From NCBI GenBank assembly GCA_021292165.1, contig CM037877.1, positions 164,692,242-164,756,241 on the forward strand: DNA of 64,000 bases, in the 5' to 3' direction. The position numbers were made by a program, and so were the translations under genes. Below the pieces are notes generated by a model. It ran no database searches, was not told the origin of the DNA, and worked only from the letters and a program-made list of their open reading frames with translations. Every line of letters starts with the position of its first letter. The stretch's first letter is position 1. Positions 10,786 through 22,097 of the stretch are shown piece by piece. This DNA is from Shinisaurus crocodilurus (lineage: Eukaryota > Chordata > Lepidosauria > Squamata > Shinisauridae).

Positions 10786-11040
10786 TATTTATTATTTATT
10801 TATTATATTTATACCCCGCCTTTTTTCCTACAAGGAGCCCAAGGCAGCTTACACAATGCTGCTCCTCCTCCTCCTCCTCCTCTCCATTTTATCCTCACAA
10901 CAACCCTGTGAGGTAGGTTAGGCTGAGAGTCAGTGACTGGCCCAAAGTCACCCAATGAGTTTCATGGCCGAGCGGGGACTAGAACTCGGATCTCCCGAGT
11001 CCCAGTCCAACACTCTAACCACTACGCCACATTGGCTCTC
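10786..11040 (-). mobile_element. Sauria SINE, near full length
   Basis: The plus strand shows the complement: ATTTATACCCCGCCTTTTTT tail, a (CTC)n run at 10863-10881, CACAACAACCCTGTGAGGTA, AGTGACTGGCCCAAAGTCAC, and GCCACATTGGCTCTC, which is the 5' terminus. The A and B pol III boxes lie at about 10970-11030. One of the best-preserved Sauria SINEs in the window. The 278-codon plus-strand frame beginning at 10933 starts inside this SINE and is not a gene. Confidence 0.93.
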
Positions 11041-11308
11041 AGAATCTCCTTTCCCTATCCATCCAGCCTCTTTCCCCTGGCACCCTCTTCCAACCATTCT
11101 TCTCTTGGCCTTCCTTCCTCCATAGCTCCTTTCCTAAGTTACCTGCTTTCCCCTTCTTCTGCCCCTACTCTCAGACTCTTTTGTTCTCATATTAATTACA
11201 TTCAGACCCTTCTTGTCTATTACCCAATCTTCACTTCATTCTACTTGCCAATTTCCCTTCGAGATTTCTGGGACAGCATGTTGGTGTTGAAAGAGTTTGT
11301 AATCAATG
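11041..11308. other. Non-coding, pyrimidine-rich
   Basis: CT-rich sequence between the SINE and the putative LTR. It is open in one frame but without recognisable protein content. Confidence 0.5.
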
Positions 11309-11929
11309 TGCTAGCCTTGCCAGGCTGTCCACACACAGCAGCAGAGTATCTCCCACACAGCAGCGACCCAGCAGCTCAGCCACTCCAGTTGCAGATTAAT
11401 CCAGGACACAGGGATCACTCTGTAACAGCAACAGGTCTATTCTACCCGTTTATTTACTTATTCAAAGTAAGCACTACAGAGTATACATTCCATAGATACA
11501 GTCCATGTGCAGAGTATAAATGCATAGCAAGCATTAGTCCAGTGGAGAGAAGGAGAACTTCACCCCACCAACTCAAAGAGTTACATTGTAGCAGTAGCAA
11601 GAAGAAGAAGACAAGAGCCAAAGCTAAAGCTCTTCCCCTTAAAATGGCTTCTGACTGGAGCAGTATACTATGTCAGAGAAACAGACACGTGACCGTTTGG
11701 TTCCCAGAGAGCCTTTCCCACGCTGGACCAAGAATAGTACAACAACGCATATACCTGGCTGAGACGTAAACTAACTGCCTGAGACAGCCATGTACCAAAA
11801 CAAAAACTCCCAGCTTGCTGCTGATAACACAACACAGCACAGTTCTTCAGCCAATGGCAAACAAGAATTCACAGACTAATGAATTTACTTTAGTTGTCTC
11901 CCCAGCTTGAGTTCCTGAGACTTTTAGCA
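11309..11929 (-). mobile_element. Putative solo LTR, about 620 bp
   Basis: The segment starts TGCTAGCC and ends TTTTAGCA, giving TG...CA borders with 5-bp inverted termini (TGCTA/TAGCA). Read on the minus strand it contains a TATA-like GTATACTG, then AATAAATAAACGGG and, 3' of it, a GC-richer stretch ending CAAGGCTAGCA, an R-U5-like order. No clean target duplication is seen (flanks CAATG and AACTG), and there are no internal retroviral genes beside it. Borders are provisional. Confidence 0.45.
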
Positions 11930-13116
11930 AACTGGCACTCTGCTATTTTCTGGTAAATCTATATATTCTATTTTTTAAAAATTTGTCCTTATTCATATCT
12001 TTATTAACCATGGTATGCACCTTAAAATGGTCTCCACACAAAGACCATTCAGTATCATGAAAGAGACATTATGCTGCTGCTGTATGTTTGTGGAGATATT
12101 TTTAAGAAGATCCCTGATGTGTACTGAGCAGAGCAAACTGTATTGCACCCATTATTCAAAGTGTAAAAATGATTGAAGATGCCTATTCAAATATGTCTTC
12201 CAGAAAGTACAATTAAAAAAAAAATAGTTGGATTCATATAACATGAATGCTTTTGTTACGACGAATTGTATTTTTAAAATTTAAAAGGTTTGACTAAGGA
12301 AATGTTTATATTATCTGTAGCTGTGGTGCTTACGTGTCTAATTTCTACAGCTGCTGCTCTCTTTAAAACAAAACAAAACCCAGAAGCGAATAATATTGTT
12401 TAAGGCTGGAAGACCATTAATGCTTAATTTCTACGGGTTCATCTCGGTGGTAGTTTTCTATTACCTTGGTTTGATGCTAGACCATACAACCAGAAGCATG
12501 GGATTTGTCCCAGAATTCCACCCTCACACGCATCTGGCTGCCAATAGGCTGGAATGTTACTGGCTCAGTCAGACTTTCATCTTCCTTACCAGTTGACGGG
12601 GGGGGGGGGAAGCTTGGTATTTTTCACTATTAACATGCATATCTACACTATAATCGAGCATGTGCATGTGCTAGGGTACTCTTTGTAGCGGTAGTTTTGT
12701 TTGATGTATTACCATGCATACATGGCAAATGCAAACACATGGGTATTGGGCCCCCACATGGCAATTTGTGTTTATGGAGGTGATGAGGGCATTCTGATCT
12801 CACAATGCCATATAGAGCCTGTTCAGTTGCTACACAGACTCTGCACAATCTCATAGGCACGGTATAGGATATTTTTTTATGATGACTAAAGCCATTTCCC
12901 TTCACAAAGGAGGAGCAGTCTAGGTTCCAGAATTCTGAAAAGAGAAGTTGGCGCACAATCCTACTGGCACTTGGTAGGAGTGTGGGAAGCTAGTCACTGT
13001 TCAGCTCAAGCCATGATGTCTGCTGGGAAATACTATAAAGGATCCCACATCTGGACTGTGGGATTCGTGAATGTTGAACCAGCACTCCCAGGCTGTGAAA
13101 TGGTATGGGAGCTGCT
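11930..13116. other. Non-coding, no feature recognised
   Basis: AT-rich. Holds A-rich runs (12213-12222 and around 12365-12379) and a G homopolymer at 12598-12609. No gene or named repeat. Confidence 0.55.
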
Positions 13117-13124
13117 GTCTAGTT

Positions 13125-13234
13125 CAGCCTTCTCAAACCTGGATGTTTGAGCTCCTATCAGCCCCAGCCAGCATGGCCAATGGTCATGGATCCTGGGACC
13201 AAAAGATCTGGAGGGCACCAGTTGGGGAAGGCTG
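13125..13234. mobile_element. hAT-type MITE, 110 bp, with 8-bp target duplication
   Basis: Ends CAGCCTTCTCAAACCTGG and GTTGGGGAAGGCTG are inverted copies. Flanks GTCTAGTT (13117-13124) and GTCTAGAT (13235-13242) match at 7 of 8. The interior reads AGCCAGCATGGCCAATGG, linking it to the palindromic family at 1502, 47991 and 49812. Confidence 0.85.
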
Positions 13235-13242
13235 GTCTAGAT

Positions 13243-14764
13243 AATCCCTAAGTACTGCAATGTTTGCTGGGGATAACTCATCCTCGAGCTCTGTTAATGC
13301 CTCAGTCTCGCACTATATGAAGACAATAGCTCTCCTCCGCTGGAGTGATAAATCCCAACGTTCGTTCAGTTATGGATTCCTGTTTAGAGTTGTGCAAATT
13401 ATCCAGAGAGTCGTCCACTAATAGAGTGCAGTACTGAAGCATACTCTTCAGGATGCAGGAAGTCTGCATCTGTTGAGGGTGGGTTAGCAAGCTAATTAGG
13501 TAGAAATATTCCCCAGTGTAACAATTCGAGAGCAATTTAAAGTTTAGGGAGAATGGTGTATGCCTATTCACATGCACGGTGACAAAAAAATGAATATGTG
13601 CCGTACACAGTTTGGAGCCTAATAAGTCCAACTCCCAATGAATTGGTTTTTGACAGTTATGAATGGTGGACCAGCTGCATTAAAGCAGTGAGGGAACTAA
13701 CAGCAGGGCTGAAACTGAGTTTGAATAAATCAGCAACCAAACACATAACAGCATTGTAACAGTAGGCCAGAACCCTTTACAGCCATGTGATTGCTTGTTG
13801 CCAAGAGACCCTGAATCCTGGGCATTTTAGAAACACTGGGGGAAAAAAATTATTGTCCTGATGTTTACTGGGATGGAAAAAAAGAACCCAAAACATTGCA
13901 GTGCATTGATGCTTCCGTTGACAACAGTCAGGAATGCCAGTGTGAGTGCAAAGAGCCCGATCATGGGTGGTAGCAAGGCACAATTCCTTGCGCACGTACT
14001 GTGCCCTATGCAATGTGCATGTGGTACAATACCATCTACAGCAATGCTCCAATGATGAGAAAAGTCAGGAAGGAATCAGCGCATATATATACAGTTTGCC
14101 TGGTCTCATTGAAGTAGTGCTTAGAATATGCAAGAGCTGCAGGAATGGAGCTGGAAAATAATGTGAGAGTAAAAAGCAAAGGGGGCATTTGGATAATGTC
14201 CAGATAATCTAAGTGGTCACATGCTCATCACGGGGGATGGGAAGATCCTCAGGCCAAAATTGCAGGACTCTCTGCTGGCCTGAACCTAAGAGCTTATGAA
14301 CAAATGAAGCAGCTTCTCTTATGGGTGACTAATTTTATGGTTGAGGAGACAACTGTCAACAGGAATCTGCCCTCTACTGAATCAGACCATCTTGCTCAGT
14401 ATTGCCCACATGGAACTTTTCTACCCAAGGCTGTTAATTCACTGTTAATCCGCTGTATCTACTTTTGGTTTCGTTGCAGAATTGAGATCCGAGCATTATA
14501 TGAAGAGTGTTTCCTGCTTTTCCACTAGATAACCTCTAGATGGCTCTGTGGTACAGCGGAATAGCACAAATACACAAGTGAAAAGGTGGTTTCTTTCACT
14601 TTCACAAATAATACCCATTTTTCCTGCTCTTAAATTTTTTTTGCTGAAAGTGCTTGTTAGACACAAAAGCGAAACTAGAGGGTCACGGCATCATCTAAAG
14701 AACCCGCAAACAACAGTGAGCAGGGAATGACGAGTGCATGATAAATGCCTTGTGTAGAAAAAAC
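13243..14764. other. Non-coding, no feature recognised
   Basis: Several frames of 60-110 codons on both strands overlap one another and resemble nothing known. No repeat identified. Confidence 0.55.
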
Positions 14765-14889
14765 CCATTGACTGGCAGCAGCTCTCCAGTGTTTCAGGTA
14801 GGTGTCTTTCCCAGCTCTACCTAAAGATGCCAGGGATTGAACTTGGGCCCTTTTGCATGTGAAGCAGGTGCTCTACAGCTCTTCCCTAG
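14765..14889 (-). mobile_element. tRNA-Ala-type SINE, 5' half
   Basis: The plus strand shows CATTGACTGGCAGCAGCTCT, AGATGCCAGGGATTGAACTT (complement of the B box) and AAGCAGGTGCTCTACAGCTC (complement of the A box). The 3' tail segment is missing. Confidence 0.75.
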
Positions 14890-16418
14890 ATTTCAGAAAA
14901 GAGGACAGCTAGCTTGGTCACTCTCTGGTAGAGACTGACTGAGGAATATGTCTATTGTAGCTCCTGGAAAATTAAAACAGCTGCCAGTCTGGAACAGGAA
15001 TGAAAAAACAACAACAGAAGTTCTGGCAAACAAGTGCCAGGAAATTCCAGTTGTGGCCATAAGTGAGAGCTCTGAACCAAGAATGTTGGGAGAGGTAACC
15101 AGGCAGCAGGGAGTAGGCTAGATGCTAAGAACAATGTTGGTAAGTTCCAACTTTTATTGGTGAAGGGAGGGGGAAGTGACTCACATTTGCTCTGGGACCC
15201 ATAACTCTTCTCAGGGCTTCTGGGCTTGGAAATGATGACTGCAGCTTATTTGGAAATAATTCTAAAAGCTGAATGTTGTGAATGATGCCCATCAGGTTCG
15301 TCTGCTTATCCTTAACATATTTTCCTCGCAAATACACTGAGAACTGTTGTAGGACCCCATAAACACCTCTCGCCAACATGAGCTGATGTTCCAACTCGAG
15401 AAGATTTCCAGAGTCTTTTTCCAGCCCAAGCCTCTTTCCACTGTTTGAAAGTCTCTTTCCACCATTTTTCCACAGTGGCTGAATGCAGGCAACCATTCTC
15501 CTAGTGTTTTAAGTTTAACTTACCATAGTATGCATCTAGCTTCTAGGTAAATTGGTTGTAGGTAACATTTACAGTATTTTGCCAAACAAAGATGATAATT
15601 TTTCCACACATCCACGCCTGATCAGAAATCAGAGGGAGGAGGGACGCGTCCAATTCTCTTCACCACTTGGAAGGACACTATAGGTGCCTGGTTTTCCAAG
15701 TGATTACATGGACACTGTGTGGCAAGTTCTGACTTGTTAAATGACTAGGCTAGCTGGGTCTGTATTCACCCTTTGGCTTCACGTTAAACTGTCCACATCT
15801 TTGGAGTCATTGTAAGGTGCTGTAGAAGCTGTTTTGGGCTTCAATCCCATATACATTTACCTTTTGAACTCAGCAGGGCTTACATTTGAGCAGACATGCA
15901 TAGAATTGTGCTGGTAGGCTGCTATTGCCAAAAAAAACCCTGAATCCAAACTGCCAAGGTAGTTCCTTCCTTTCCCTAGCAGTATGAATTAAATGATGCG
16001 GACTCCATGCAAAAAGACATGACATTAAAATGGTGCAAATGCTCACGTACTCTTGAAATTCTCCACCCTATTTGTGGACGCAGCAACTGGGGGAGGATTT
16101 CTCCAGGGGGAAGAGAAATTCTACGACAGTTTCTCAGAGCTGGGTGCCATTGGCAGTGACAGCAACACACCTTTCTGTTTTTGCGTTCTTGCTTCTTGGC
16201 TACTGCAGCAGCAGCAGCAACTTTTTTGGCAGACTGACCACCATTTCCCATCCTGTATAATGCCCTGAACCTAGCATTCCAGGGCATTGGGGGTTGGGGG
16301 GGGGCGGAGGAAGCCAGCTGCCACAAAAAAAAATAATGGTGGAGAATATTTGGAGAAAAATTTGCAAAGTGGCGTTCTTTATCTGGGTGGGGTGGGGTGA
16401 GTGGGCAAAAGAAACATT
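14890..16418. other. Non-coding, no feature recognised
   Basis: Mixed composition. The 123- and 155-codon minus-strand frames at 15125-15496 and 15976-16443 have no family resemblance and overlap frames on other phases. The second runs into the MITE that starts at 16422. Confidence 0.5.
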
Positions 16419-16421
16419 TAA

Positions 16422-16891
16422 GGGCACAATCCAATGCCCTCAACCCTCAGTCAGGACACATAAGCCCCTGAACTCAGAGGCCTACGCACATCTAATGCTG
16501 GGCAGGAGGCACGGCGGTGGCAGTCTCCACCTCCCTGCGCCTCACACCCTGTATGTCATGGAGACGGCCGTTTTTGGCCATCTAGAGGAAGTGCCACGGA
16601 TGGGGGGGGGGGAAAGAAGGCTGGGGCGCTGTTTGGATATGGGGTAGCCATCAGCCCCAGCCTCATCCCCTCCCTGCACCCCCGGCATGTTTTCCTCCTC
16701 TCCAAGGCCAATTTGTGACCTCGGGGCAGAAGCCAGCGTGGCTCTTTCCGCTCTAGATGTGAGGGGGGGCGGGATGAGGGCTCGGCATTCAGAGTCCCAG
16801 CTCTGAGGTTGCAGGAGCTTGGAACTGGGGCTCCGAATAATCCTATGCTCCCCCCCCCCCGGCAATGTTGGGAGGCCATAGGATTGCGCCA
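16422..16891. mobile_element. Harbinger-like MITE, 470 bp, TAA target duplication
   Basis: Starts GGGCACAATCCAATG and ends CATAGGATTGCGCCA, which are inverted copies. Flanked by TAA (16419-16421) and TAA (16892-16894). The interior is GC-rich relative to the flanks and contains GAACTCAGAGGCCTAC and GGCAGGAGGCACGGCGG, as in the related copies at 24032, 28987 and 37455. The three frames of 107-117 codons here are compositional. Confidence 0.8.
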
Positions 16892-16894
16892 TAA

Positions 16895-18625
16895 GTCATC
16901 TTCTCCGAAAAATATTCTCTGAGAATTTCAGCTCTGCTCTACTGTATATGAAAACAATATAAGTAGTTTCCCAACACACAGCAAAAAGACACTTTGGGAA
17001 ACTTAATACAGCAATGTCATATGCAAATCTGGCTTCTATCTTTTATTTTGGGGCTAAAAATAGTAATTTCTTTACCTGAGAGGGAGGAGTTGGAAGGATG
17101 TGTTAAATAATATATTACGGTAATATAATATTATGATGATAGTGACCATATCGGTGGGTAGATAAGATGGTTTGCCAGAGAAACTTAAGAGAACCTTTAA
17201 AATTGGAAGATTTTATTACATTTAGCGCATTTGACTTGATGTCTTAAGCAGATCTTGTGAATGCACCAATTATGTTCTTTCCGTAAACCAAATTAATACA
17301 GACTTAAGCGTTGCTTTTATATATAGGACTGTTAATAAAGGAAATCCAGTCAACTGAGACATTTCTTTTTAGGAATGTTTTGCTTTTCATATGAACCAGT
17401 TACATCATTAAATAATAATAATAACAATCAGAAAAGCACCAGCCTAAGCTTGTGGGAGGGAGAGTGAAACAGAGTGAGTGAAGCTAAGGGCATGTGAAGA
17501 ACAGTGAATACCGGCAACAGCAGCAAAACAGTTTCAATTTTCTGGATTATTAATTCAAATTCACATGCACATGCCAGTTAAAATTAAAGGCCTTTTTTTA
17601 CGGCTCTAGTTTAAATTAAAGATTATATTCTGCTCCACAAGTCCGAATTAAATAGCTTATTTTGCACACCAAGCTCTCATTTTAAAGCTAATAAAGAAAA
17701 AACATAGCATGTACGTGCAAGCTTGAGACAGGAAGGCTCTAAATTACTACACCTGTTTCACTTGGGAGCTACTTTATTAGTGTTACAAAAGTTGGCTTTC
17801 GGTTTGGCATTCTGCAATGCATTTAGAACAAGCCTTTCTTTGTTTTGACAGAATGACTGTGGTAAATGAATGACGTTTTGAGCTAGGTGTGAAATGTGAA
17901 GGTACAAAATTAACTGGTAAGATAATTACTGTTCTAATTCTGCATAAACAAGCATTTTGAAAATCATTAATAGTTCAGGGAAATAATGTTAGTGATTAAA
18001 TAAGGCGGTTTGCATCGCTGAGCACAACTAAGCTCCTTTAATTACATTTGAAAGCAAGGGAAAGCAGCTAATTAAAATTAGCACAGGGTTCCTGAATGAC
18101 CAGCACTGTATTGTTGCCCTAACCTGTTTAATTGTGTTTATTAATATGTCTTCATTTTCTACTCTTCTATGCATTAATTTTTTTAAAAAATGTAAACCTT
18201 CATGATGGGACATGAATTGTATGTTATTAAAATTAGGTATTGCAGCTGTAACCAGGGAATTATTTACAAGACATGCTATCATTGCTTTGAAGTCTTAACT
18301 TTTTTTTTTTTTGATGTTCACAATGTTCTCTGCCTGAGTAACTGAAATATATCAATCATACCTAGAGACTAAAGAAAAAGACAGTTTCTGCCATCCAAAG
18401 AATTGCTTTAGGTGTGTCAACGGCAGCATAGATAGAGCTAATCCAGACCTAATCTAAACTGTGGTTTTGAGTTATGAGGATGCGCTACAGTGATCCTCAA
18501 ATTCACAAACTTCCCATTCTGGTGTGGCTGCAAGGAGGAGACTGGAAACTTTTGCTTCTATTTTATGTTAGCTGGAGTTGGCCATGTCATTTGAACATGA
18601 CAAACTAAGGTTAATCTTATCTATA
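16895..18625. other. Repeat-poor AT-rich stretch; candidate conserved non-coding DNA
   Basis: About 1.7 kb with no visible transposon and many TAAT/ATTA cores, for example 17548-17556, 17630-17655 and 18038-18075. Lack of repeats together with homeodomain-type cores is what developmental enhancers often look like, but conservation cannot be judged from one sequence. Confidence 0.4.
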
Positions 18626-18871
18626 CAGTAATACCTTGGATTGCAAGTAATTTGGTTTGAGAGCATTTTGCAAGACAAGCAAATTTTAAAATATTTATTT
18701 AATTTTTTTTTACTTGATATACAAGCGACGTCTTGCAATACAAGTACTGTAGTATGGCTTAAATTAAAAATCTCTGTACAAATTTTTTTGGGGGGATTTT
18801 TGATATAAGAGTGTTTTGGATTACAAGCACGTTTCCGGAACGAATTATGCTCTCAATCCAAGGCATGACTG
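18626..18871. mobile_element. Tigger/pogo-like MITE, 246 bp, TA target duplication
   Basis: Begins CAGTAATACCTTGGATTGCA and ends CTCAATCCAAGGCATGACTG, inverted copies, flanked by TA on both sides (18624-18625, 18872-18873). Internal pairs such as GAGAGCATTTTGCAAGAC and the complement-like right arm continue the symmetry. TA duplication plus the CAGT terminus fits Tc1/mariner-Tigger non-autonomous elements. Confidence 0.8.
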
Positions 18872-19195
18872 TAGTTAGTGAAAGCAAGCCAACATCACAG
18901 TGTGGTTTATGAAGCAGGATTGTTTCCACTAACCATAGTTAAGATAAACCACAGTTTAGGATTTGGACAACATGTCAATCTTTGGTTAATCTAAAACAGA
19001 GGCTGAAGCTTCTGATCTCCTCGCAGCTGTGCTGAAGGAGGAGGGGGAAAGGGGGGAGGCGTGCAAGCCTGAAGCTCAACGGAATTATGTCCAAACTAGT
19101 TCATGCCTGGTAAGATCTTGTACTTCTTTTCCCTTTGAACAGCAGAATTCACAAGCTGTCTTTGAAACTCCCCCTAGTTTCAAAAGTAGTTTCAT

Positions 19196-19600
19196 TCATT
19201 CATTACATTTCTATACTTCCCAATAGCCAAAGCTCTCTGGGCAGTTGACAAAAAATTAAACCCTAAAATACAACATGATTAAACATGATATAAAACCTTT
19301 AACATACAAAAAACAGTTTGAAACAGCTAAAAACAATTAACAAGAAACTACCAGGCCCCGATAAAACACTGTCATTAAAAAATTTCCATCATATGCCATC
19401 AAATGCCTGGGAGTAGAGGAAAGTCTTAACCTGGCGCCAAAAAGATAGCAGAGTTGGTGCCAGGTGGACCTTACTGGGGAGAGCATTCCACAGTTTGGTG
19501 GCCACCACTGAGAAGGGCCTCTCCCTTGTTGCTATCCCCTGAACCTCCCTTGGAGGAGGCACTTGTGGTGACATGTGGTGTGAAAAGGCTGCTTTGGAGA
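19196..19600 (-). mobile_element. L2-like LINE 3' fragment with C-terminal coding relic
   Basis: Minus-strand translation gives RPFSVVATKLWNALPSK then HLAPTLLSFWRQVKTFLYSQ, matching the C-terminus of the better L2 frame at 31 kb (AFSVAAPTLWNSLPSDLRHA). Toward 19196 lies the 3' UTR, on the plus strand ATTACATTTCTATACTTCCC. Strongly truncated at the 5' side. Confidence 0.75.
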
Positions 19601-19707
19601 AACACAGTCCAAATGCCCCATTGGCTGTACTGAAGTAACTGTACAGTGTTTTTGGGCGCAGGCCTGTACTTGGTACCATGTTGTAATTGTAGCTTTTTAA
19701 AGGAAAA

Positions 19708-19800
19708 TTTGCAGTCAAATCCTATGCATGTTTGCTCAGAAGTAATGCCCACTGAATTAAATGGGGCTTACTCCCAAGTAACTGTGCATTGGATAGAAGC
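19708..19800. mobile_element. Short Harbinger-like MITE
   Basis: AATCCTATGCATGTTTGCTC, AGTAATGCCCACTGAATTAA, CTTACTCCCAAGTAACTGTG and CATTGGATAGAAGCC form the roughly 95-bp palindrome-like element also seen at 38081 and 60768. TTA follows on the right (19801-19806 region); the left duplication is not preserved. Confidence 0.65.
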
Positions 19801-19844
19801 CTTAGGCTACAATCCAGCAGGGAGCTAAATGTGCTTAAACTTAT

Positions 19845-19980
19845 TGGGCTGGATCCAGACTTTGTTATACTTAGAGTAGACCCATTGAAATTAATGGGAC
19901 TTAATGTAGCCATCACTAATTTAAATCCAGTTGATTTCATTGGGTCTACTCTAAGTACGACTAAGTCTGGATCCAACCCA
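19845..19980. mobile_element. Palindromic MITE, 136 bp
   Basis: Left arm TGGGCTGGATCCAGACTTTG with TTAGAGTAGACCCATTGAAA; right arm CATTGGGTCTACTCTAAGTA with AGTCTGGATCCAACCCA. The arms are inverted and make up most of the element. A target duplication is not clear. The two overlapping frames on opposite strands (125 and 158 codons) reflect this symmetry. Confidence 0.75.
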
Positions 19981-20730
19981 ATGATATCAGTGTGCCTAAT
20001 TGTGGGTTGGAGAATGGATATTGTGAATATCATGTTATTAGATAAAATATACATAATAAAACTGGTAACAATCAATCGGTATTTACAGATAAAGTGTATA
20101 CCTTCTTGTTCAGACAAGAAGGTATATATATATCCCCATCCCCACCAGGAGGCTTTCTTTAAATAATGAAATAAAAACCACAATATCCACAATATCATTT
20201 TGACTGTCTAATTAACTTCCATTTCTAGTGATCAATTCACTTTTAGTTCTAATCCCTGGGGTTGATCATATAAGATATGTAAAGGGGAAATCATTTTATA
20301 TAATATACAATGCACAATACAATGAATAGGACAAAAATAGATTAAATGCTAATTTAAATTTTATATTTAGGTATAATCAAGTCAGCTTAAAGCAGACGCA
20401 ACAATTTATACAGCATTTATACTGTATCTCTGATGTGAGTCTCGGTCGAATAATAATTTACATACATATACATTTTAAACAGTAAAAACTGGTGAAAAAC
20501 ACAAAGTCCTATATGGAAAGGTAGCAGGTCCTAAGAAAGCAGGTGAAATCATGGAAATTATGCTTATGAATCTGATAAGCAATTATCGTAAGAAGTTAAT
20601 TTTAACTCCATGAATAGTGCAGAATATTCAGCAGTCATTACATACATTAATTTATAGATGCACCCTTTTATCAACATAAAGAGGCAAATTCTCTTCACAG
20701 TGATCCAGCTGTAGATTGCGGAAAGTATAA
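19981..20730. other. Non-coding AT-rich stretch with one perfect hairpin
   Basis: TATACCTTCTTGT and ACAAGAAGGTATA flank a 4-base loop at 20097-20126. The rest is AT-rich without recognised features. Confidence 0.5.
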
Positions 20731-20964
20731 ATTTATTTATTTATTTATTAATTATATTTATACCCCGCCTTTTTTCCTGCAAGGAACCCAAGGCGGCTTA
20801 CATAATCCTCCTCCTCCTCTCCATTTTATCCTCACAACAACCCTGTGAGGTAGGTTAGGCTGAGAGTCAGTGACTGGCCCAAAGTCACCCAGTGAGTTTC
20901 ATGGCCAAGCGGGGACTAGAGAGTCCCAGTCTAACACCCTCACCACTACGCCACACTGGCTCTC
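20731..20964 (-). mobile_element. Sauria SINE
   Basis: Plus strand: (ATTT)n, then ATATTTATACCCCGCCTTTT, CTCACAACAACCCTGTGAGG, GTGACTGGCCCAAAGTCACC, and CCACACTGGCTCTC, the complement of the SINE start. Compared with the copy at 10786, a short stretch before the B box is deleted near 20918. Confidence 0.92.
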
Positions 20965-21014
20965 TAGTAATCTGCAATGCTATTTTCCAATTAATGCCAA
21001 CAAAAATCCCTTTA

Positions 21015-21473
21015 GGGCACAATCCTATGGCTGCTAGATGCTGTCTGGCCAGCCATAGGATAAGTCGGAGTCCCAGCTCCAGCCTCAGAAATGCATTCTG
21101 AGGTTGGAGCTGGGACCCCGACCGCAGAGCACTCTCCCTCCACCCTTTCAGCCAGAGCAGTTCTTTCTGTGCTGGCTCCAGCTCCAAAGTTGCAAGTGCG
21201 ACTTCTGAGAAGGTGCTGGGGAGGGGCGTTCCAGGGGGTGGGAGGGGAGGATTGAGGCTCCACCAAGATATGACACATCCTGCCGGGGCCTCAGCCCCTC
21301 CTCCTTCAAGCAGGGGCAAAAGTCATAGACAGCCGAAACCAGCTGTCTATGTCTTTTGCAGGGCAGGGGAAGTGTGGAGGCAATCTTTGCCTCCGTGCTC
21401 CTCCCGCACTCGACTGGATGCTCATAATCCTCCAAGTTTGATGGGTTATGGGCAGCCACATTGTATGATGCTG
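21015..21473. mobile_element. Harbinger-like MITE, 459 bp, TTA target duplication
   Basis: Starts GGGCACAATCCTATGGCTGC and ends CACATTGTATGATGCTG, imperfect inverted termini, flanked by TTA on both sides (21012-21014, 21474-21476). The interior has GC-rich blocks with TCCAGCTCCAAAGTTGCAAG and CAGCTGTCTATGTCTTTTGC. An internal copy of the terminus at 21048-21061 (AGCCATAGGATAAG) shows further rearrangement. Confidence 0.75.
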
Positions 21474-21476
21474 TTA

Positions 21477-22097
21477 GTAATACACTGGATTTTAAAATCA
21501 ATAATAAAAACTCAAACAGTGTATAATTCTATAAATGAATTTTCATCCCACAAAGATTGACAGCATCTTCAAATATTAACAATATGGATGAATACAGAAA
21601 GCATGAGTGAGTTGCACTTCCTGTATTCAAGCTAACACTGGGCTGAAATTTCCCCTTGAGTGTCCCGAAAATATTATTTCCCTGCAAAAAAAGAGGGCAA
21701 TTTTTGACTAATTGTTTGGTGGTGGTAGTGGTGTTTTCATTGGAATTTTCAGGGGGGTTGCTACTTATTCAACTGTATTAGGTGGCTGAGGTTTTCCCAT
21801 TCCCCCCCTGCTTTTAATTTTTTTTAAAAAAGCCTAGCACTGCTCACAGAGGTGCAAGGATCTCTTCTGTCCAGCTGCACCTTCTAGAATCCCTTAGGAA
21901 TGACACAATGTGATGTCTTGTTGCTCTCAAGGCAATCCAGGAACTACACCTTGTGGGAAGCTGTGGAGAAAGCCTCAGGCAACTTTCTGCCAGCTATATT
22001 TCCAGAATGCCATCAGAGCAATGTGCCATCACATTGTTCCCAAGGCATACCAGGAAGTGTGACAGGAGGGAAGCTGCAGAGGGACCCTTGTGCCACT
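21477..22097. other. Non-coding, no feature recognised
   Basis: No gene or named repeat. GGAATG...CACAATGTGATG and CCATCACATTGTTCC around 21897-22038 are loosely inverted, which may mark an old palindromic element. Confidence 0.45.

Noticed and set aside
10933..11769. 278-codon plus-strand open frame, the longest in the window
   Set aside because: It begins inside an antisense Sauria SINE, crosses a CT-rich spacer and runs through the putative LTR. No protein family resemblance.
15976..16443. 155-codon minus-strand frame
   Set aside because: It begins within the MITE at 16422 and shows low-complexity composition (AAAAAVAKKQ).
21213..21560. 115-codon frame in GC-rich sequence
   Set aside because: Falls within the 21015-21473 MITE and crosses its border.
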